From contig LNFK01000033.1 in assembly GCA_001464315.1 (NCBI GenBank), positions 22,516 to 86,515 on the forward strand: a stretch of DNA of 64,000 nucleotides, read 5' to 3'. Source of the DNA: Sphingomonadales bacterium Ga0077559 (lineage in GTDB: Bacteria > Pseudomonadota > Alphaproteobacteria > Sphingomonadales > Sphingomonadaceae). The notes under the pieces are model-generated. The model did no database searches. It saw nothing but the letters and a program-made list of their open reading frames with translations, and had not been told where the DNA came from. Position numbers and translations under genes: made by a program. This document shows positions 18,975 through 28,903 of the stretch, one piece after another. Every line of letters begins with the position of its first letter. Positions within the stretch are counted from its first letter, which is position 1.

Positions 18975-20774
18975 CTAGGCGACCGCGAACATCGCTGGTT
19001 CAAGCGCCATGATCGCCTCGCTACCCGCTTCGATCTTGCGGCGCAGCGAACCGCAATCAGGCATATAGCGCTCGGCAAAATAGCGTGCCGTTACCAGCTT
19101 GGTTTCGTAGAACGCGGCATTACCCGTGCCAGCATCGAGTGCCCGCTGCGCGGCTTCCGCCATCCGTAACCATTGCAGGCCGAGCGCAACGATCCCCATG
19201 ATGTGCATATAATGATGTGCGCCGGCGCCGACATTGTTCGGGTTGGCCATGCCGTTCTGCATGAACCACATCGTCGCTGCCTTCAGTTCGCCGTTCGCTT
19301 TTTCCAACCGCCCCGCCAGATCAGCCAACGGCCCTGTCTTTGCCGAAGCGCATTCTTCGTCAACGACTTTGAAAAAAGCCTGCACCGCACGCCCACCATT
19401 TTGCGCAAGCTTGCGGCCGACAAGGTCCATCGCCTGAATACCGTTAGTGCCTTCGTAAATCATCGCGATCCGCGCATCGCGGACATATTGCTCCATGCCC
19501 CATTCACCGATGTAGCCGTGGCCGCCATAGACCTGTTGCGCGTTGGTTGCGACTTCATAGCCCTTGTCGGTGCCATAACCCTTAATGACCGGCGTAAGCA
19601 GAGAGAGCAGGTCGTCGGCCATTTGCCGCTCCTCCTCGGTCTGTGCATGGTGCAGCAAATCGGCCTGCAAGGCGCCCCACAAGCAAAGCGCGCGCATACC
19701 TTCGGTAAACGCTTTGCTATCCATCAGCATCCGGCGAACATCAGGGTGCACGAACAGCGTGTCGGCCTTCTGGTCTACGTCCTGCGGACCAGTAAGTGCA
19801 CGACCCTGACGGCGGTCGTTCGCGTAATGAACGGCATTCTGGTAAGCGACTTCGGCGATTCCCAGACCTTGCTGGCCAACGCCCAGTCGCGCAATATTCA
19901 TCATAATGAACATGGCAGCTAGACCCTTATTTTCTTCACCCACCAGATAGCCGGTTGCGCCATCATAATTCATGACGCAGGTCGAGTTACCATGAATGCC
20001 CATCTTGTGCTCAATCGAACCGCAAGACACGGCGTTACGCTCGCCCAACGACCCATCGTCATTCACCATGAACTTCGGCACGATGAAAAGCGATATGCCC
20101 TTCACGCTATCCGGCGCATCGGGCGTCTTCGCCAGCACCAGATGGACGATATTCTCGGTCAAGTCATGCTCACCCGAAGAAATGAAAATCTTCATCCCCG
20201 TAACCGCGTAAGAGCCGTCGCTATTGGGCGCAGCCTTGGTGCGGATCAGACCTAGATCGGTGCCGCAATGCGGCTCGGTCAGGTTCATCGTTCCGCCCCA
20301 TTTGCCCGAAATCATGTTCGGTGCGTACTTGGCTTTCAGTTCGTCGCTGCCCTTGACCAAAATCGCCGACACGGCGCCGTGAGTCAGGCCAGGATACATC
20401 GCGAACGCCATGTTCGAGCTCGCCATATATTCCTCGAACGCCATTGAGACGATATGCGGCATCCCCTGCCCGCCAAATTCCTCAGGCGCCGACAATGTGC
20501 CCCAGCCGGCTTCACAATATTGCGTGTAAGCTTCCTTGAAACCATCGGGCGTGGTGACGCTGCCGTCCGCGTGCCTCGTGCAGCCTTGCAAATCGCCAAT
20601 CTGGTTGAGCGGAAACAAAACACCCTCAACAAATTTCGCGCCCTCAGCAAGGATCGCCTCGATCATATCGGCGCTGGCATTTTCAAAGCCGGGCAGATTA
20701 GCAAAACGTTCGATACCCAACACTTCGTTGATGACAAACTGGGTATCGCGAACGGGGGCTTGATAACTGGGCAT
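18975..20774 (-). CDS. Acyl-CoA dehydrogenase (long, DmdC/FadE-like)
   Basis: A 599-residue FAD-dependent acyl-CoA dehydrogenase of the long form with a C-terminal extra domain. It oxidises an acyl-CoA to the trans-2-enoyl-CoA. Support: [11 protein letters not shown] and [12 protein letters not shown] flavin/substrate segments, [35 protein letters not shown] with the catalytic Glu in YEGTNG, then about 150 further residues. This size class includes FadE-type and 3-methylmercaptopropionyl-CoA dehydrogenases; the true substrate is not decided. It lies just downstream of a MerR regulator gene on the same strand, probably as one operon. Confidence 0.93.
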   Translation of the reverse strand: MPSYQAPVRDTQFVINEVLGIERFANLPGFENASADMIEAILAEGAKFVEGVLFPLNQIGDLQGCTRHADGSVTTPDGFKEAYTQYCEAGWGTLSAPEEFGGQGMPHIVSMAFEEYMASSNMAFAMYPGLTHGAVSAILVKGSDELKAKYAPNMISGKWGGTMNLTEPHCGTDLGLIRTKAAPNSDGSYAVTGMKIFISSGEHDLTENIVHLVLAKTPDAPDSVKGISLFIVPKFMVNDDGSLGERNAVSCGSIEHKMGIHGNSTCVMNYDGATGYLVGEENKGLAAMFIMMNIARLGVGQQGLGIAEVAYQNAVHYANDRRQGRALTGPQDVDQKADTLFVHPDVRRMLMDSKAFTEGMRALCLWGALQADLLHHAQTEEERQMADDLLSLLTPVIKGYGTDKGYEVATNAQQVYGGHGYIGEWGMEQYVRDARIAMIYEGTNGIQAMDLVGRKLAQNGGRAVQAFFKVVDEECASAKTGPLADLAGRLEKANGELKAATMWFMQNGMANPNNVGAGAHHYMHIMGIVALGLQWLRMAEAAQRALDAGTGNAAFYETKLVTARYFAERYMPDCGSLRRKIEAGSEAIMALEPAMFAVA

Positions 20775-20807
20775 GATTTGTCCTTCGACGGATTGGAGTA
20801 TTTGGTT

Positions 20808-21260
20808 TCAGGCAGCGGCCGATTTTTCCGAAAGCTCGACTTTTTCGACCATAGCGACAAATTCGGTCAGTTCCTTTATCGCGCTTTCGATGTCGTCGCG
20901 CTGTGCCTTCAACAAGTTGATACGGTCACGGCATTTCTCGATTGTGACACGGCGCTGAATATTGCGGCCATCGTTCAGGTCATAAAGATCGATCATTTCG
21001 CGAATTTCGCCGAGCGAAAAACCTACACGTTTCGCGCGCAATATCCAAGCCAGACGCGCGCGGTCGCGCTTCGAATAAATGCGAGCGAGTCCCATGCGCT
21101 CCGGCGAAATCAGCCCCTGATCTTCATAGAAACGCAGCGCTCGCGCGGTGACGTCGAACTCGGTCGATAAATCCGAGATAGTGAAGGAATCACGGTTGAA
21201 AGCATCAGGCGTGTCGATGGTCGCATCGGCATGCCTCTCGTTGCGTGTCATAGTATCCAT
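20808..21260 (-). CDS. MerR-family regulator, LiuR-like
   Basis: A 150-residue regulator. After about 25 loose residues comes the winged helix-turn-helix (FTISDLSTEFDVTARALRFYEDQGLISPERMGLARIYSKRDRARL), then a dimerisation coiled coil (IEKCRDRINLLKAQRDDIESAIKELTEF). It lacks the metal-binding cysteines of MerR/CueR. It resembles regulators of branched-chain amino acid or fatty acid breakdown and is followed by an acyl-CoA dehydrogenase gene, which fits. A GAGGAGG ribosome site lies upstream of the ATG at 21260, and a palindromic operator is at 21298-21315, so self-regulation is likely. Confidence 0.88.
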   Translation of the reverse strand: MDTMTRNERHADATIDTPDAFNRDSFTISDLSTEFDVTARALRFYEDQGLISPERMGLARIYSKRDRARLAWILRAKRVGFSLGEIREMIDLYDLNDGRNIQRRVTIEKCRDRINLLKAQRDDIESAIKELTEFVAMVEKVELSEKSAAA

Positions 21261-21297
21261 AGCGACGTCGTCCCTCCTCGTGGCCCTAACGTCACTA

Positions 21298-21315
21298 GTT
21301 TACGTTAGCGTAAAC
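21298..21315. promoter_or_regulatory. Palindromic operator of the MerR-type regulator
   Basis: GTTTACG-TTAG-CGTAAAC: perfect 7-bp arms around four bases, 38 bp upstream of the regulator start. Spacing and sequence resemble the TTTACGTxxACGTAAA-type sites described for LiuR-like MerR regulators. This is from memory of the family and not checked. Confidence 0.65.
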
Positions 21316-21378
21316 GTCAACTATAGAAATCACAGAGCGGTTTAGATGATTTACCAACTTGCATCAGCAGTGTTAGGC

Positions 21379-22158
21379 TTAGGTTGGCTTGGGTGGCGAC
21401 GCAGGTGGTGTACCCAGTGGATCGATAATCGGCTCAACGGGTGGCACGACGGGCGACTCGATGACCGGCTCCGGAGTTGGTTCAGGACGCTTGATCGGCG
21501 TCGCAGTGTTCTTCAAAACCACCACCTCCTGGTTCATTTGGGTCGCACCGAATAACGCCTTAGCAAAAGCATGCGGCAACCGAATACAACCATGTGATGC
21601 AGGATATCCAGGAAGATGCCCGCCGTGCATGGCAATGCCGTCCCAAGTTAGCCGCTGCATATACGGCATCGGCGCGTTGCTATAGAGGTTGGACTTATGA
21701 TCGATATTTTTCTGAAGAATATTGAAAATACCCGTCGGGGTTTCCTTACCCTTTTTGCCTGATGAAATCGTGCTGAAACCCAACAGCTTGTCATTTTGAA
21801 AAACGTAAATCCGCTGAATATCGAGCACGGCAACAATTTTCATCGGCCCTTCGTAACTGTCGCGCTTTTCCCAAACGAATTGCCCGGGCTTGAGTGAATC
21901 TACTGGTCCCTTTTTCAGGGCGGGTTTCGGCGCTGGCGCAGGCATTGGGGTCGGAGTTAACTCAGGTGGCGGGGAGACCAGAGGCTCGTTTACCGCAGGG
22001 TCGGACGACAAAACGGGCGAGTTCACAATTTGTGGCTCAGTTATGGTTGGCGCCGGCATTTGCGCTGTTGGCGGTGGCGCCACCTGCGCAAGCAAGGGTG
22101 CTGCTACCCCCAGCAAGGCTAAAGCTTTCACGGTGCGAAAAATCGCAAGGAACTTCAT
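21379..22158 (-). CDS. Exported L,D-transpeptidase (YkuD) with proline-rich arms
   Basis: A 259-residue periplasmic enzyme that should cross-link or anchor peptidoglycan through 3-3 bonds. It has a signal peptide (LLGVAAPLLAQ), a Pro/Thr-rich linker (about 24-85), then a YkuD domain with AMHGGHLPGYPASHGCIRLPH, whose Cys is the nucleophile. A second Pro/Glu-rich tail (about 225-259) ends the protein. The ATG at 22158 starts the signal peptide; the frame is open to 22350 but the extension is not sensible. It is divergent from a second L,D-transpeptidase gene. Confidence 0.9.
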   Translation of the reverse strand: MKFLAIFRTVKALALLGVAAPLLAQVAPPPTAQMPAPTITEPQIVNSPVLSSDPAVNEPLVSPPPELTPTPMPAPAPKPALKKGPVDSLKPGQFVWEKRDSYEGPMKIVAVLDIQRIYVFQNDKLLGFSTISSGKKGKETPTGIFNILQKNIDHKSNLYSNAPMPYMQRLTWDGIAMHGGHLPGYPASHGCIRLPHAFAKALFGATQMNQEVVVLKNTATPIKRPEPTPEPVIESPVVPPVEPIIDPLGTPPASPPKPT

Positions 22159-22356
22159 GGCATTGCCCCTGATAAATTCAATTTGCCTGTCGCGCCCGGC
22201 TGTTATGACGTGCTCATAGCAAGACATTGAAGTCGTTTCGACCTGAATTTGCGCCGCGCAAAATGCGGCAATGTAACAAATTGCGTCTAAGCGTCCGCGT
22301 TTTGCGGCCAAACGCAAGAAAGAAGTCTTTTGGCAATATCTGACTGACACTATCTA

Positions 22357-22995
22357 ATGACAATGACACAAATCGGGCGCAGACAGTTTTTCCAATCGGC
22401 CGTCGCTGGAATGGCCATGCTGGCAACACCAACGACGGCCAGCGAGATCATCTTCCACTCTGGAACAGGTGATGCGGTCGGCAGCAGCCCAAATCCGCTA
22501 TTGTTGGGCAGGGCAAAAGCGGCTTTGGAAGCGCATAAATCGCGAATTCGCAATCGCGACCTTTTGGCGATCGCGGACTTTTCAAAACCGTCGCGTGATC
22601 CACGATTTTATCTCGTCAACTTGCAAAGCGGTCAATCGACCAATTTCTTGGTCGCGCATGGCAAAGGATCGGACCCCAGCCATAGCGGTTGGGTGAAGAG
22701 TTTCTCTAATACCCATGGTTCGGAAGCCACCTCAGCAGGCAGCTACCTCGTGGGCGACACCTATTATGGCCAGTATGGCGAGTCCCGCCGATTGCTTGGG
22801 TTAGAGCCACAAAACGACCAAGCCGAAGCACGGGCAATCGTTATCCACCCTGCCTGGTATGTTAATCAGACACTGATCCAGGAACAGGGCAAAATCGGAC
22901 GCAGCCAAGGCTGCTTTGCCTTTTCGCAAAGTGACATCGGGCAGATATTGCAACGCGTTGCGCCGGGAACTTTACTTTACGCGGATAAAGTTTAG
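22357..22995 (+). CDS. Murein L,D-transpeptidase catalytic domain protein (YkuD_2 type)
   Basis: A 212-residue exported protein with a Tat-like signal peptide (GRRQFFQSAVAGMAMLATPTTA). The body matches the YkuD_2-type family: DFSKPSRDPRFYLVN, AHGKGSDPSHSGWVKSFSN, then AIVIHPAWYVNQ and the SQGCFAF active-site Cys. It likely acts on peptidoglycan side chains. It belongs to a different family from the divergent YkuD protein next door. About 200 bp separate the two starts and must hold both promoters; I could not assign them. Confidence 0.88.
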   Translation: MTMTQIGRRQFFQSAVAGMAMLATPTTASEIIFHSGTGDAVGSSPNPLLLGRAKAALEAHKSRIRNRDLLAIADFSKPSRDPRFYLVNLQSGQSTNFLVAHGKGSDPSHSGWVKSFSNTHGSEATSAGSYLVGDTYYGQYGESRRLLGLEPQNDQAEARAIVIHPAWYVNQTLIQEQGKIGRSQGCFAFSQSDIGQILQRVAPGTLLYADKV

Positions 22996-22998
22996 CGC

Positions 22999-23538
22999 TT
23001 AGCTCCGATTGCCGGACTTAAAAACGCCGCAAATAATACGTTTGCCGCTGTTTCCGCTCGGATCGGTGACATAATCGTCCGCCTTTTCGTGGATAATCAA
23101 AGACCCCCCGTCGGCGTCAAGCAATCCACCCGCACCTTCAAGCATGATATCCGGCATCTTGTATTCGAGTGTCAGCTTTTTGTCCGGACCCGCAACGACA
23201 TTTGGCAAATCGCCTCCGTGCGCGCCCATTGGATTGTCGCGGCCATGCTGCTTCATACCAGGATTCCAATGCCCGCCTGCCGACGTAAATTCGGGTCCTT
23301 GGCACTTGCCGACAGCATGTAAATGCATTCCGAATGTACCGGCGAGCGGCGCGTCTGCGGCGAGGCTTAGAAATATTCCGTCACTGCGTTTGGAAATTGT
23401 TGCCACCCCTGCCCACGATCCGTCTGCGCGTGCCAGATCAGCCGTAATCACTTCAGAGACCGCAGGACCTTCGTTTTCGGACATGGTCGAACAACCCGCG
23501 ATCATCGGAATGATTAGTATCGGCAACAACTGACGCAT
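22999..23538 (-). CDS. sodC: Periplasmic Cu-Zn superoxide dismutase lipoprotein
   Basis: SodC dismutates superoxide in the periplasm. The 179-residue protein has a lipoprotein signal (IPMIAGC). The metal ligands of the family are visible: MHLHAVGKC (two copper His and a disulfide Cys), GGHWNP (bridging His), GAHGGDLPN (zinc His), an Asp, and IIHEKADDY (copper His). The second disulfide Cys is in RIICGVF. A good ribosome site (AAGGAG) sits eight bases before the ATG at 23538, which rules out the longer frame to 23571. Confidence 0.93.
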   Translation of the reverse strand: MRQLLPILIIPMIAGCSTMSENEGPAVSEVITADLARADGSWAGVATISKRSDGIFLSLAADAPLAGTFGMHLHAVGKCQGPEFTSAGGHWNPGMKQHGRDNPMGAHGGDLPNVVAGPDKKLTLEYKMPDIMLEGAGGLLDADGGSLIIHEKADDYVTDPSGNSGKRIICGVFKSGNRS

Positions 23539-23612
23539 AAAATTCTCCTTAAGGCGGACGTGTTCACCCACTCATATTTATAACTGCGGCCGGCACAATT
23601 TGTTTCCGATAA

Positions 23613-24503
23613 TTACTGCACCCATTCACTGCGCTTTACCCCTTGCGCGAAAAGCAATGCAGTAAGGTCGTTGTGGCGAACAGAGAAATTTGCCGCCGCA
23701 GCAAGCTTAGGCCTCGGATGAAAGCCCACACCCAATCCGGATCCTCCAACCGCAGCAGCAATCATCGGCAGGTCGTTCGCCCCGTCCCCGACGGCAAGCG
23801 CCGCAGTCATTGGTATGCCTAGAGTTTCGACCGCGGATTCCAAAACTGCCTTTTTGGTCGATGCGTCGACGATATCGCCCACCAAGGCACCTGTGAGCGT
23901 GCCATCGACTATCTCCAGAACATTTGCGTGAACCTCAGCAAATCCCAACATCGCTGCAACCGGAGCGGTAAAGCTGGTGAACCCGCCTGACACCAGCACA
24001 TTATGCGCTCCCCATACCTCCATCGATCGAACCAATTTTTGCGCGCCAGCCATCGGCCGGACACGTTCGGCGAGGCACTGCGTTACTATATCTTCGCCAA
24101 GACCGGCCAGTAACACCACACGCGCCTTGAGCGCTTCAACAAAATCCAATTCGCCAGCCATCGCGCGTTCGGTGATTGCGGCGATTTCGGGCTTTATACC
24201 TGCGTAATCGGCAAGTTCATCGATACATTCGACTGTGATCATGGTGCTGTCCATATCAGACACAAGTAGCATTTTGCGGCGGCCTTCCGATGATTGGACA
24301 ACAATATCAGCCATCGATTCGAACGAGGCCAATGCGACCCGCGCGTCGGCGATGCTGCCTTTAAAGCCGATGTCGACGGCTTTGCCAGGTTCGAGCCATT
24401 CGATTTCCGCAGGCGCGCAATTAGCATTTGCCAAACGGTCGCAGGCATCGGAAATTATGCCGCTTTCGAACGAGCCTGCTGCTATCAATGTTGAGATGGG
24501 CAT
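23613..24503 (-). CDS. serB: Phosphoserine phosphatase
   Basis: SerB removes phosphate from L-phosphoserine, the last step of serine synthesis. The 296-residue HAD-family enzyme has an N-terminal regulatory-type region (about 1-75), the catalytic DMDSTMI (Asp83 and Asp85), the SGGF loop and GDGANDLPM. The ATG at 24503 begins MPISTLIAAG, like relatives. It overlaps the start of the divergent miaA by eight bases. Confidence 0.93.
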   Translation of the reverse strand: MPISTLIAAGSFESGIISDACDRLANANCAPAEIEWLEPGKAVDIGFKGSIADARVALASFESMADIVVQSSEGRRKMLLVSDMDSTMITVECIDELADYAGIKPEIAAITERAMAGELDFVEALKARVVLLAGLGEDIVTQCLAERVRPMAGAQKLVRSMEVWGAHNVLVSGGFTSFTAPVAAMLGFAEVHANVLEIVDGTLTGALVGDIVDASTKKAVLESAVETLGIPMTAALAVGDGANDLPMIAAAVGGSGLGVGFHPRPKLAAAANFSVRHNDLTALLFAQGVKRSEWVQ

Positions 24504-25434
24504 TTCGAATCCTGAAGCCAAACCGAAGCTCGCGCTTATTGCCGGTCCGACCGCAAGCGGCAAGACCGCATTGGCGCTACATTTGGCCGGATTGCATAAT
24601 ATAATGATTATCAACGCCGACAGCGCGCAAGTTTATTCTGATTTGCCGGTATTGAGCGCGCAACCGACGCCGGACGAACAGGCCAGCGTGCCACACCGGC
24701 TGTTTGCCTATCTTGACGGACAGACCGCCTGTTCAGCGGCATGTTGGGCGGCGGATGCTAAGGCTGCGGTGGCCGAGGCGCACGACGCCGGGCTTCTCCC
24801 CGTGATCGTTGGAGGCACCGGGCTGTATTTGCGGACGTTGCTCGACGGGATCGCGCCGATCCCTGAAATCGACGCCGATATCCGCACCGAAATCCGCTCA
24901 CTACCAGTTGAGGTGGCATATGCTCGATTGCAGGCAGCTGACCATGTAATGGCATTCGCACTAGCTCCGACCGATAGCAGCCGCATCGCCCGCGCGCTTG
25001 AGGTGATCGAAAGCACCGGACGCAGCATGGCTGATTGGCGCAAAAACAAGACGGGCGGCATAGCCGGTGACGTCGCACTGCACCCATTGGTCCTGCTCCC
25101 CCCTCGTGATTGGCTCTACGCCCGTTGCGATGCGCGATTCGATGCGATGATGGATGACGGCGCGGTAGCCGAAGTCGAAGCTCTGCTGGTGCAAGGCCTC
25201 CCCGGTGATGCTCCGATCATGCGCGCCATTGGGGTTCCTGAAATTTCGGCGATGTTATCCGGCCAAATTAAGCGCGAGGAAGCGATAGCCCTCGGTAAAA
25301 TCGCAACTCGCCAATATGCAAAGCGGCAGTTTACTTGGTTCCGCAATCAGTCGCCTGCACTTTGGTCGCGCTGGGAAGAAGAGATTAATGATTCAAATAT
25401 AGATAAAATTGAAATAATATTTCAATCTTTGTAG
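24496..25434 (+). CDS. miaA: tRNA dimethylallyltransferase
   Basis: MiaA prenylates A37 of tRNAs reading UNN codons. The 312-residue protein has the P-loop GPTASGKTALAL, the INADSAQVYSDLPVLSAQPT segment, GGTGLYLRTLLDG, and the C-terminal IATRQYAKRQFTWFRNQ, all family hallmarks. The ATG at 24496 lies inside the serB coding region of the opposite strand, so its promoter must lie within serB. An in-frame ATG 27 bp upstream (24457-24459 region) cannot be excluded as start. Confidence 0.93.
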   Translation: MGISNPEAKPKLALIAGPTASGKTALALHLAGLHNIMIINADSAQVYSDLPVLSAQPTPDEQASVPHRLFAYLDGQTACSAACWAADAKAAVAEAHDAGLLPVIVGGTGLYLRTLLDGIAPIPEIDADIRTEIRSLPVEVAYARLQAADHVMAFALAPTDSSRIARALEVIESTGRSMADWRKNKTGGIAGDVALHPLVLLPPRDWLYARCDARFDAMMDDGAVAEVEALLVQGLPGDAPIMRAIGVPEISAMLSGQIKREEAIALGKIATRQYAKRQFTWFRNQSPALWSRWEEEINDSNIDKIEIIFQSL

Positions 25435-25461
25435 TTGACATGGCATTTTCGAACATATAGC
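25435..25461 (+). promoter_or_regulatory. Probable ilvB promoter
   Basis: A perfect TTGACA at 25435-25440, 15 bp before TATAGC at 25456-25461 (or 17 bp before TAGCCA), placed directly after miaA and about 70 bp before ilvB. The short transcript leader has a small GTTGC..GCAAC hairpin but no branched-chain-rich leader peptide. Confidence 0.5.
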
Positions 25462-25529
25462 CAGCCCGCTCTTGCGAACCCTGTTGCGCTGCAACATAGG
25501 GGCGCGACAAAACTTTTAAGGATATAAAA

Positions 25530-27272
25530 GTGCCCGAAAAATCCGGCGCAGAGATATTGATAGATGGCCTGATCGAACAAGGCGTTGATACCGTTTTCGG
25601 TTATCCCGGCGGCGCAGTGCTGCCAATCTATGACGCGCTGTTCCAACAGAAGAAGATCAAGCACGTTCTCGTCCGCCACGAAGCCGGCGCAGCGCATGCA
25701 GCGGAAGGCTATGCCCGCTCGACTGGCAAGCCAGGCGTTGTGCTGGTCACCTCCGGCCCCGGCGCGACGAATGCGGTTACCGGCATTGCCGACGCGTTCC
25801 TCGACTCTATTCCATTGGTTGTCATTACCGGTCAGGTATCGACCTTACTGATCGGAACAGACGCTTTTCAGGAAGCCGACACTGTTGGCATTACCCGCCA
25901 CTGTTCAAAACATAATTATCTGGTCAAAGACCCGGCGGAGCTTGCCGCAACTGTGCGTGAGGCATTTGCCATCGCCACTAGAGGCCGTCCTGGTCCCGTG
26001 GTCATCGACATCCCTAAGAATGTCCAGGTCGCAACAGCGCCGACCGATATCAAAAGCAAAGCAGCGCAACGGTTCCATCCAGCTGGCGAGGCGGAATATG
26101 CCCTGATCAACAAGGCGGTCGAATTGCTCGCGAATGCAAAAGCGCCGATCCTTTACACCGGCGGTGGCATTATCAATTCTGGCCCAGACGCCAGCGCGGC
26201 TTTACGCGAACTGGCTGAACTCAGTGGCGCCCCGGTAACCTCGACGCTGATGGGCCTAGGCGCCTACCCCGCGTCGGGCGAGGCATGGCTCGGGATGCTG
26301 GGGATGCATGGTACGTACGAAGCCAATATGGCGATGAATCAGTGCGACGTGATGTTGTGCCTCGGTGCGCGCTTTGACGACCGTATCACCGGCCGTCTCG
26401 ACGCCTTCTCGCCCGACAGCATCAAGATTCATGTCGATATCGACCGCAGCTCGATCAACAAGACCGTCCGCGTCGACTTGCCAATTGTCGCCGATGTCGG
26501 CACCGCAATCCGCCAGATGATCGACGTTTGGAAAGGCCGGAAGGTAAAGCCGCAGCCGCTGACCGAATGGTGGGCCAAGGTCAAGGGCTGGCGCGCGGTA
26601 GAATGCCTCAATTATCCTGCGAGCAAGGCCGAGATCATGCCGCAATTTGCCATTGAGCGTTTGTATGCCGCGACCAAGGATAAATCGCCGATCATCACCA
26701 CCGAGGTAGGTCAGCATCAAATGTGGGCGGCGCAGCATTTCCATTTCGAAGGACCAAACAAATGGCTGACCAGCGGCGGCCTTGGCACGATGGGTTACGG
26801 GATGCCCGCAGCCATCGGCGCGCAAATGGGCAACCCCGACGCGCTCGTCATCGACATTGCGGGCGAAGCTTCGATCCAGATGAATATCCAAGAAATGGGG
26901 ACCGCGACTCAATATCGCCTGCCCATCAAAGTCTTCATCCTCAATAACGAATGGATGGGAATGGTCCGCCAGTGGCAGGAACTGACCTATGAAAGCCGCT
27001 ATTCAGAAAGCTATTCCGACAGCTTGCCCGATTTTGTCGCGCTAGCCGAAGCTTATGGCTGGAAAGGCATCCGTTGCGATGACCCGGCAAAGCTGGACGA
27101 AGCAATTGCCGAAATGCTCGCCTATGATGGGCCCGTCATGTTCGACTGCCGTGTTTCAAAGAAGGCCAACTGCTTCCCGATGATCCCGTCGGGCGCAGCG
27201 CATACCGAAATGATCCTGCATTCAGACGAAGTATCAGGCACGATGGACGACGAAGCAAAGGCTCTCGTATAA
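25530..27272 (+). CDS. ilvB: Acetolactate synthase large subunit
   Basis: IlvB joins two pyruvates, or pyruvate and 2-oxobutyrate, using thiamine diphosphate, FAD and Mg, as the first common step of valine, leucine and isoleucine synthesis. The 580-residue protein has the ThDP glutamate in RHEAGAAHAAEGYAR (Glu51), the FAD-domain GQVSTLLIGTDAFQE and the C-terminal ThDP motif. At the GDG position of that motif the sequence is G445-E446-A, with Glu in place of the metal-binding Asp. Start is GTG at 25530 with AAGGA upstream. The stop overlaps the ilvH start by one base. Confidence 0.96.
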   Translation: MPEKSGAEILIDGLIEQGVDTVFGYPGGAVLPIYDALFQQKKIKHVLVRHEAGAAHAAEGYARSTGKPGVVLVTSGPGATNAVTGIADAFLDSIPLVVITGQVSTLLIGTDAFQEADTVGITRHCSKHNYLVKDPAELAATVREAFAIATRGRPGPVVIDIPKNVQVATAPTDIKSKAAQRFHPAGEAEYALINKAVELLANAKAPILYTGGGIINSGPDASAALRELAELSGAPVTSTLMGLGAYPASGEAWLGMLGMHGTYEANMAMNQCDVMLCLGARFDDRITGRLDAFSPDSIKIHVDIDRSSINKTVRVDLPIVADVGTAIRQMIDVWKGRKVKPQPLTEWWAKVKGWRAVECLNYPASKAEIMPQFAIERLYAATKDKSPIITTEVGQHQMWAAQHFHFEGPNKWLTSGGLGTMGYGMPAAIGAQMGNPDALVIDIAGEASIQMNIQEMGTATQYRLPIKVFILNNEWMGMVRQWQELTYESRYSESYSDSLPDFVALAEAYGWKGIRCDDPAKLDEAIAEMLAYDGPVMFDCRVSKKANCFPMIPSGAAHTEMILHSDEVSGTMDDEAKALV

Positions 27273-27787
27273 TGCATATCAAGGAAGAACTCGCAGAACG
27301 CCATGTGCTCACATTGACTGTCGATAACGAAGCGGGCACGCTGGCGCGGATTGCGGGGATGTTCACCTCGCGCGGCTATAATATTGACAGCTTGACTGTG
27401 GCCGACATCAGCGAAGACCATGCAACCAGCCGCATCACGATCGTCACCAAAGGCCCGCCGCCAGTCATCGACCAAATCATTGCACAGTGCGAGCGGTTAG
27501 TGCCGGTGCACAAGGTTACCGACCTGACCGAAGCAGGACCGCATGTTGAGCGCGAGCTCGCCTTGGTCAAGGTCAGCGGCGCCGGGGACCAACGCGTCGA
27601 GGCGATGCGACTTGCCGACATCTACCGCGCCCGTGTGATCGACGCGACTGTCAACAGCTTCATTTTTGAAATCACCGGCGGGCCGGACAAGATCGACACC
27701 TTTGTGACTTTGATGCGCGAAGTGGGGTTGGTCGAGGTCGGACGGACGGGGATTGTGGGACTGATGCGCGGTTCAGGCGCTAGTTAA
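27272..27787 (+). CDS. ilvH: Acetolactate synthase small (regulatory) subunit
   Basis: The regulatory subunit activates IlvB and carries feedback inhibition by valine. The 171-residue protein begins with an ACT domain (HVLTLTVDNEAGTLARIAGMFTSRGYNIDSLTV) and continues with the typical C-terminal half (ELALVKVSG ... RARVIDATVNSFIFEITGGPDKIDTFV). It is directly coupled to ilvB (TAATG) and followed after 18 bp by ilvC. Confidence 0.96.
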   Translation: MHIKEELAERHVLTLTVDNEAGTLARIAGMFTSRGYNIDSLTVADISEDHATSRITIVTKGPPPVIDQIIAQCERLVPVHKVTDLTEAGPHVERELALVKVSGAGDQRVEAMRLADIYRARVIDATVNSFIFEITGGPDKIDTFVTLMREVGLVEVGRTGIVGLMRGSGAS

Positions 27788-28825
<1,038 letters not shown>

Positions 28826-28850
28826 CCTTTATTCTCACCTTGACTAATTT

Positions 28851-28884
28851 GGGGGAGACATCGACATTGATGCCTCCCCTTTTT
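28851..28884 (+). terminator. Intrinsic terminator after ilvC
   Basis: Arms GGGGAGACATC and GATGCCTCCCC (one mismatch) with a six-base loop are followed by five T. It closes the ilvBHC operon; the YceI gene starts 20 bp later. Confidence 0.85.
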
Positions 28885-28903
28885 CATGTCTGGAGCATTC
28901 CCA

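Noticed and set aside
25435..25529. A branched-chain attenuator before ilvB
   Set aside because: The only short frame (MAFSNI) has a single Ile and no Leu or Val run, and the small hairpin lacks a T-run.
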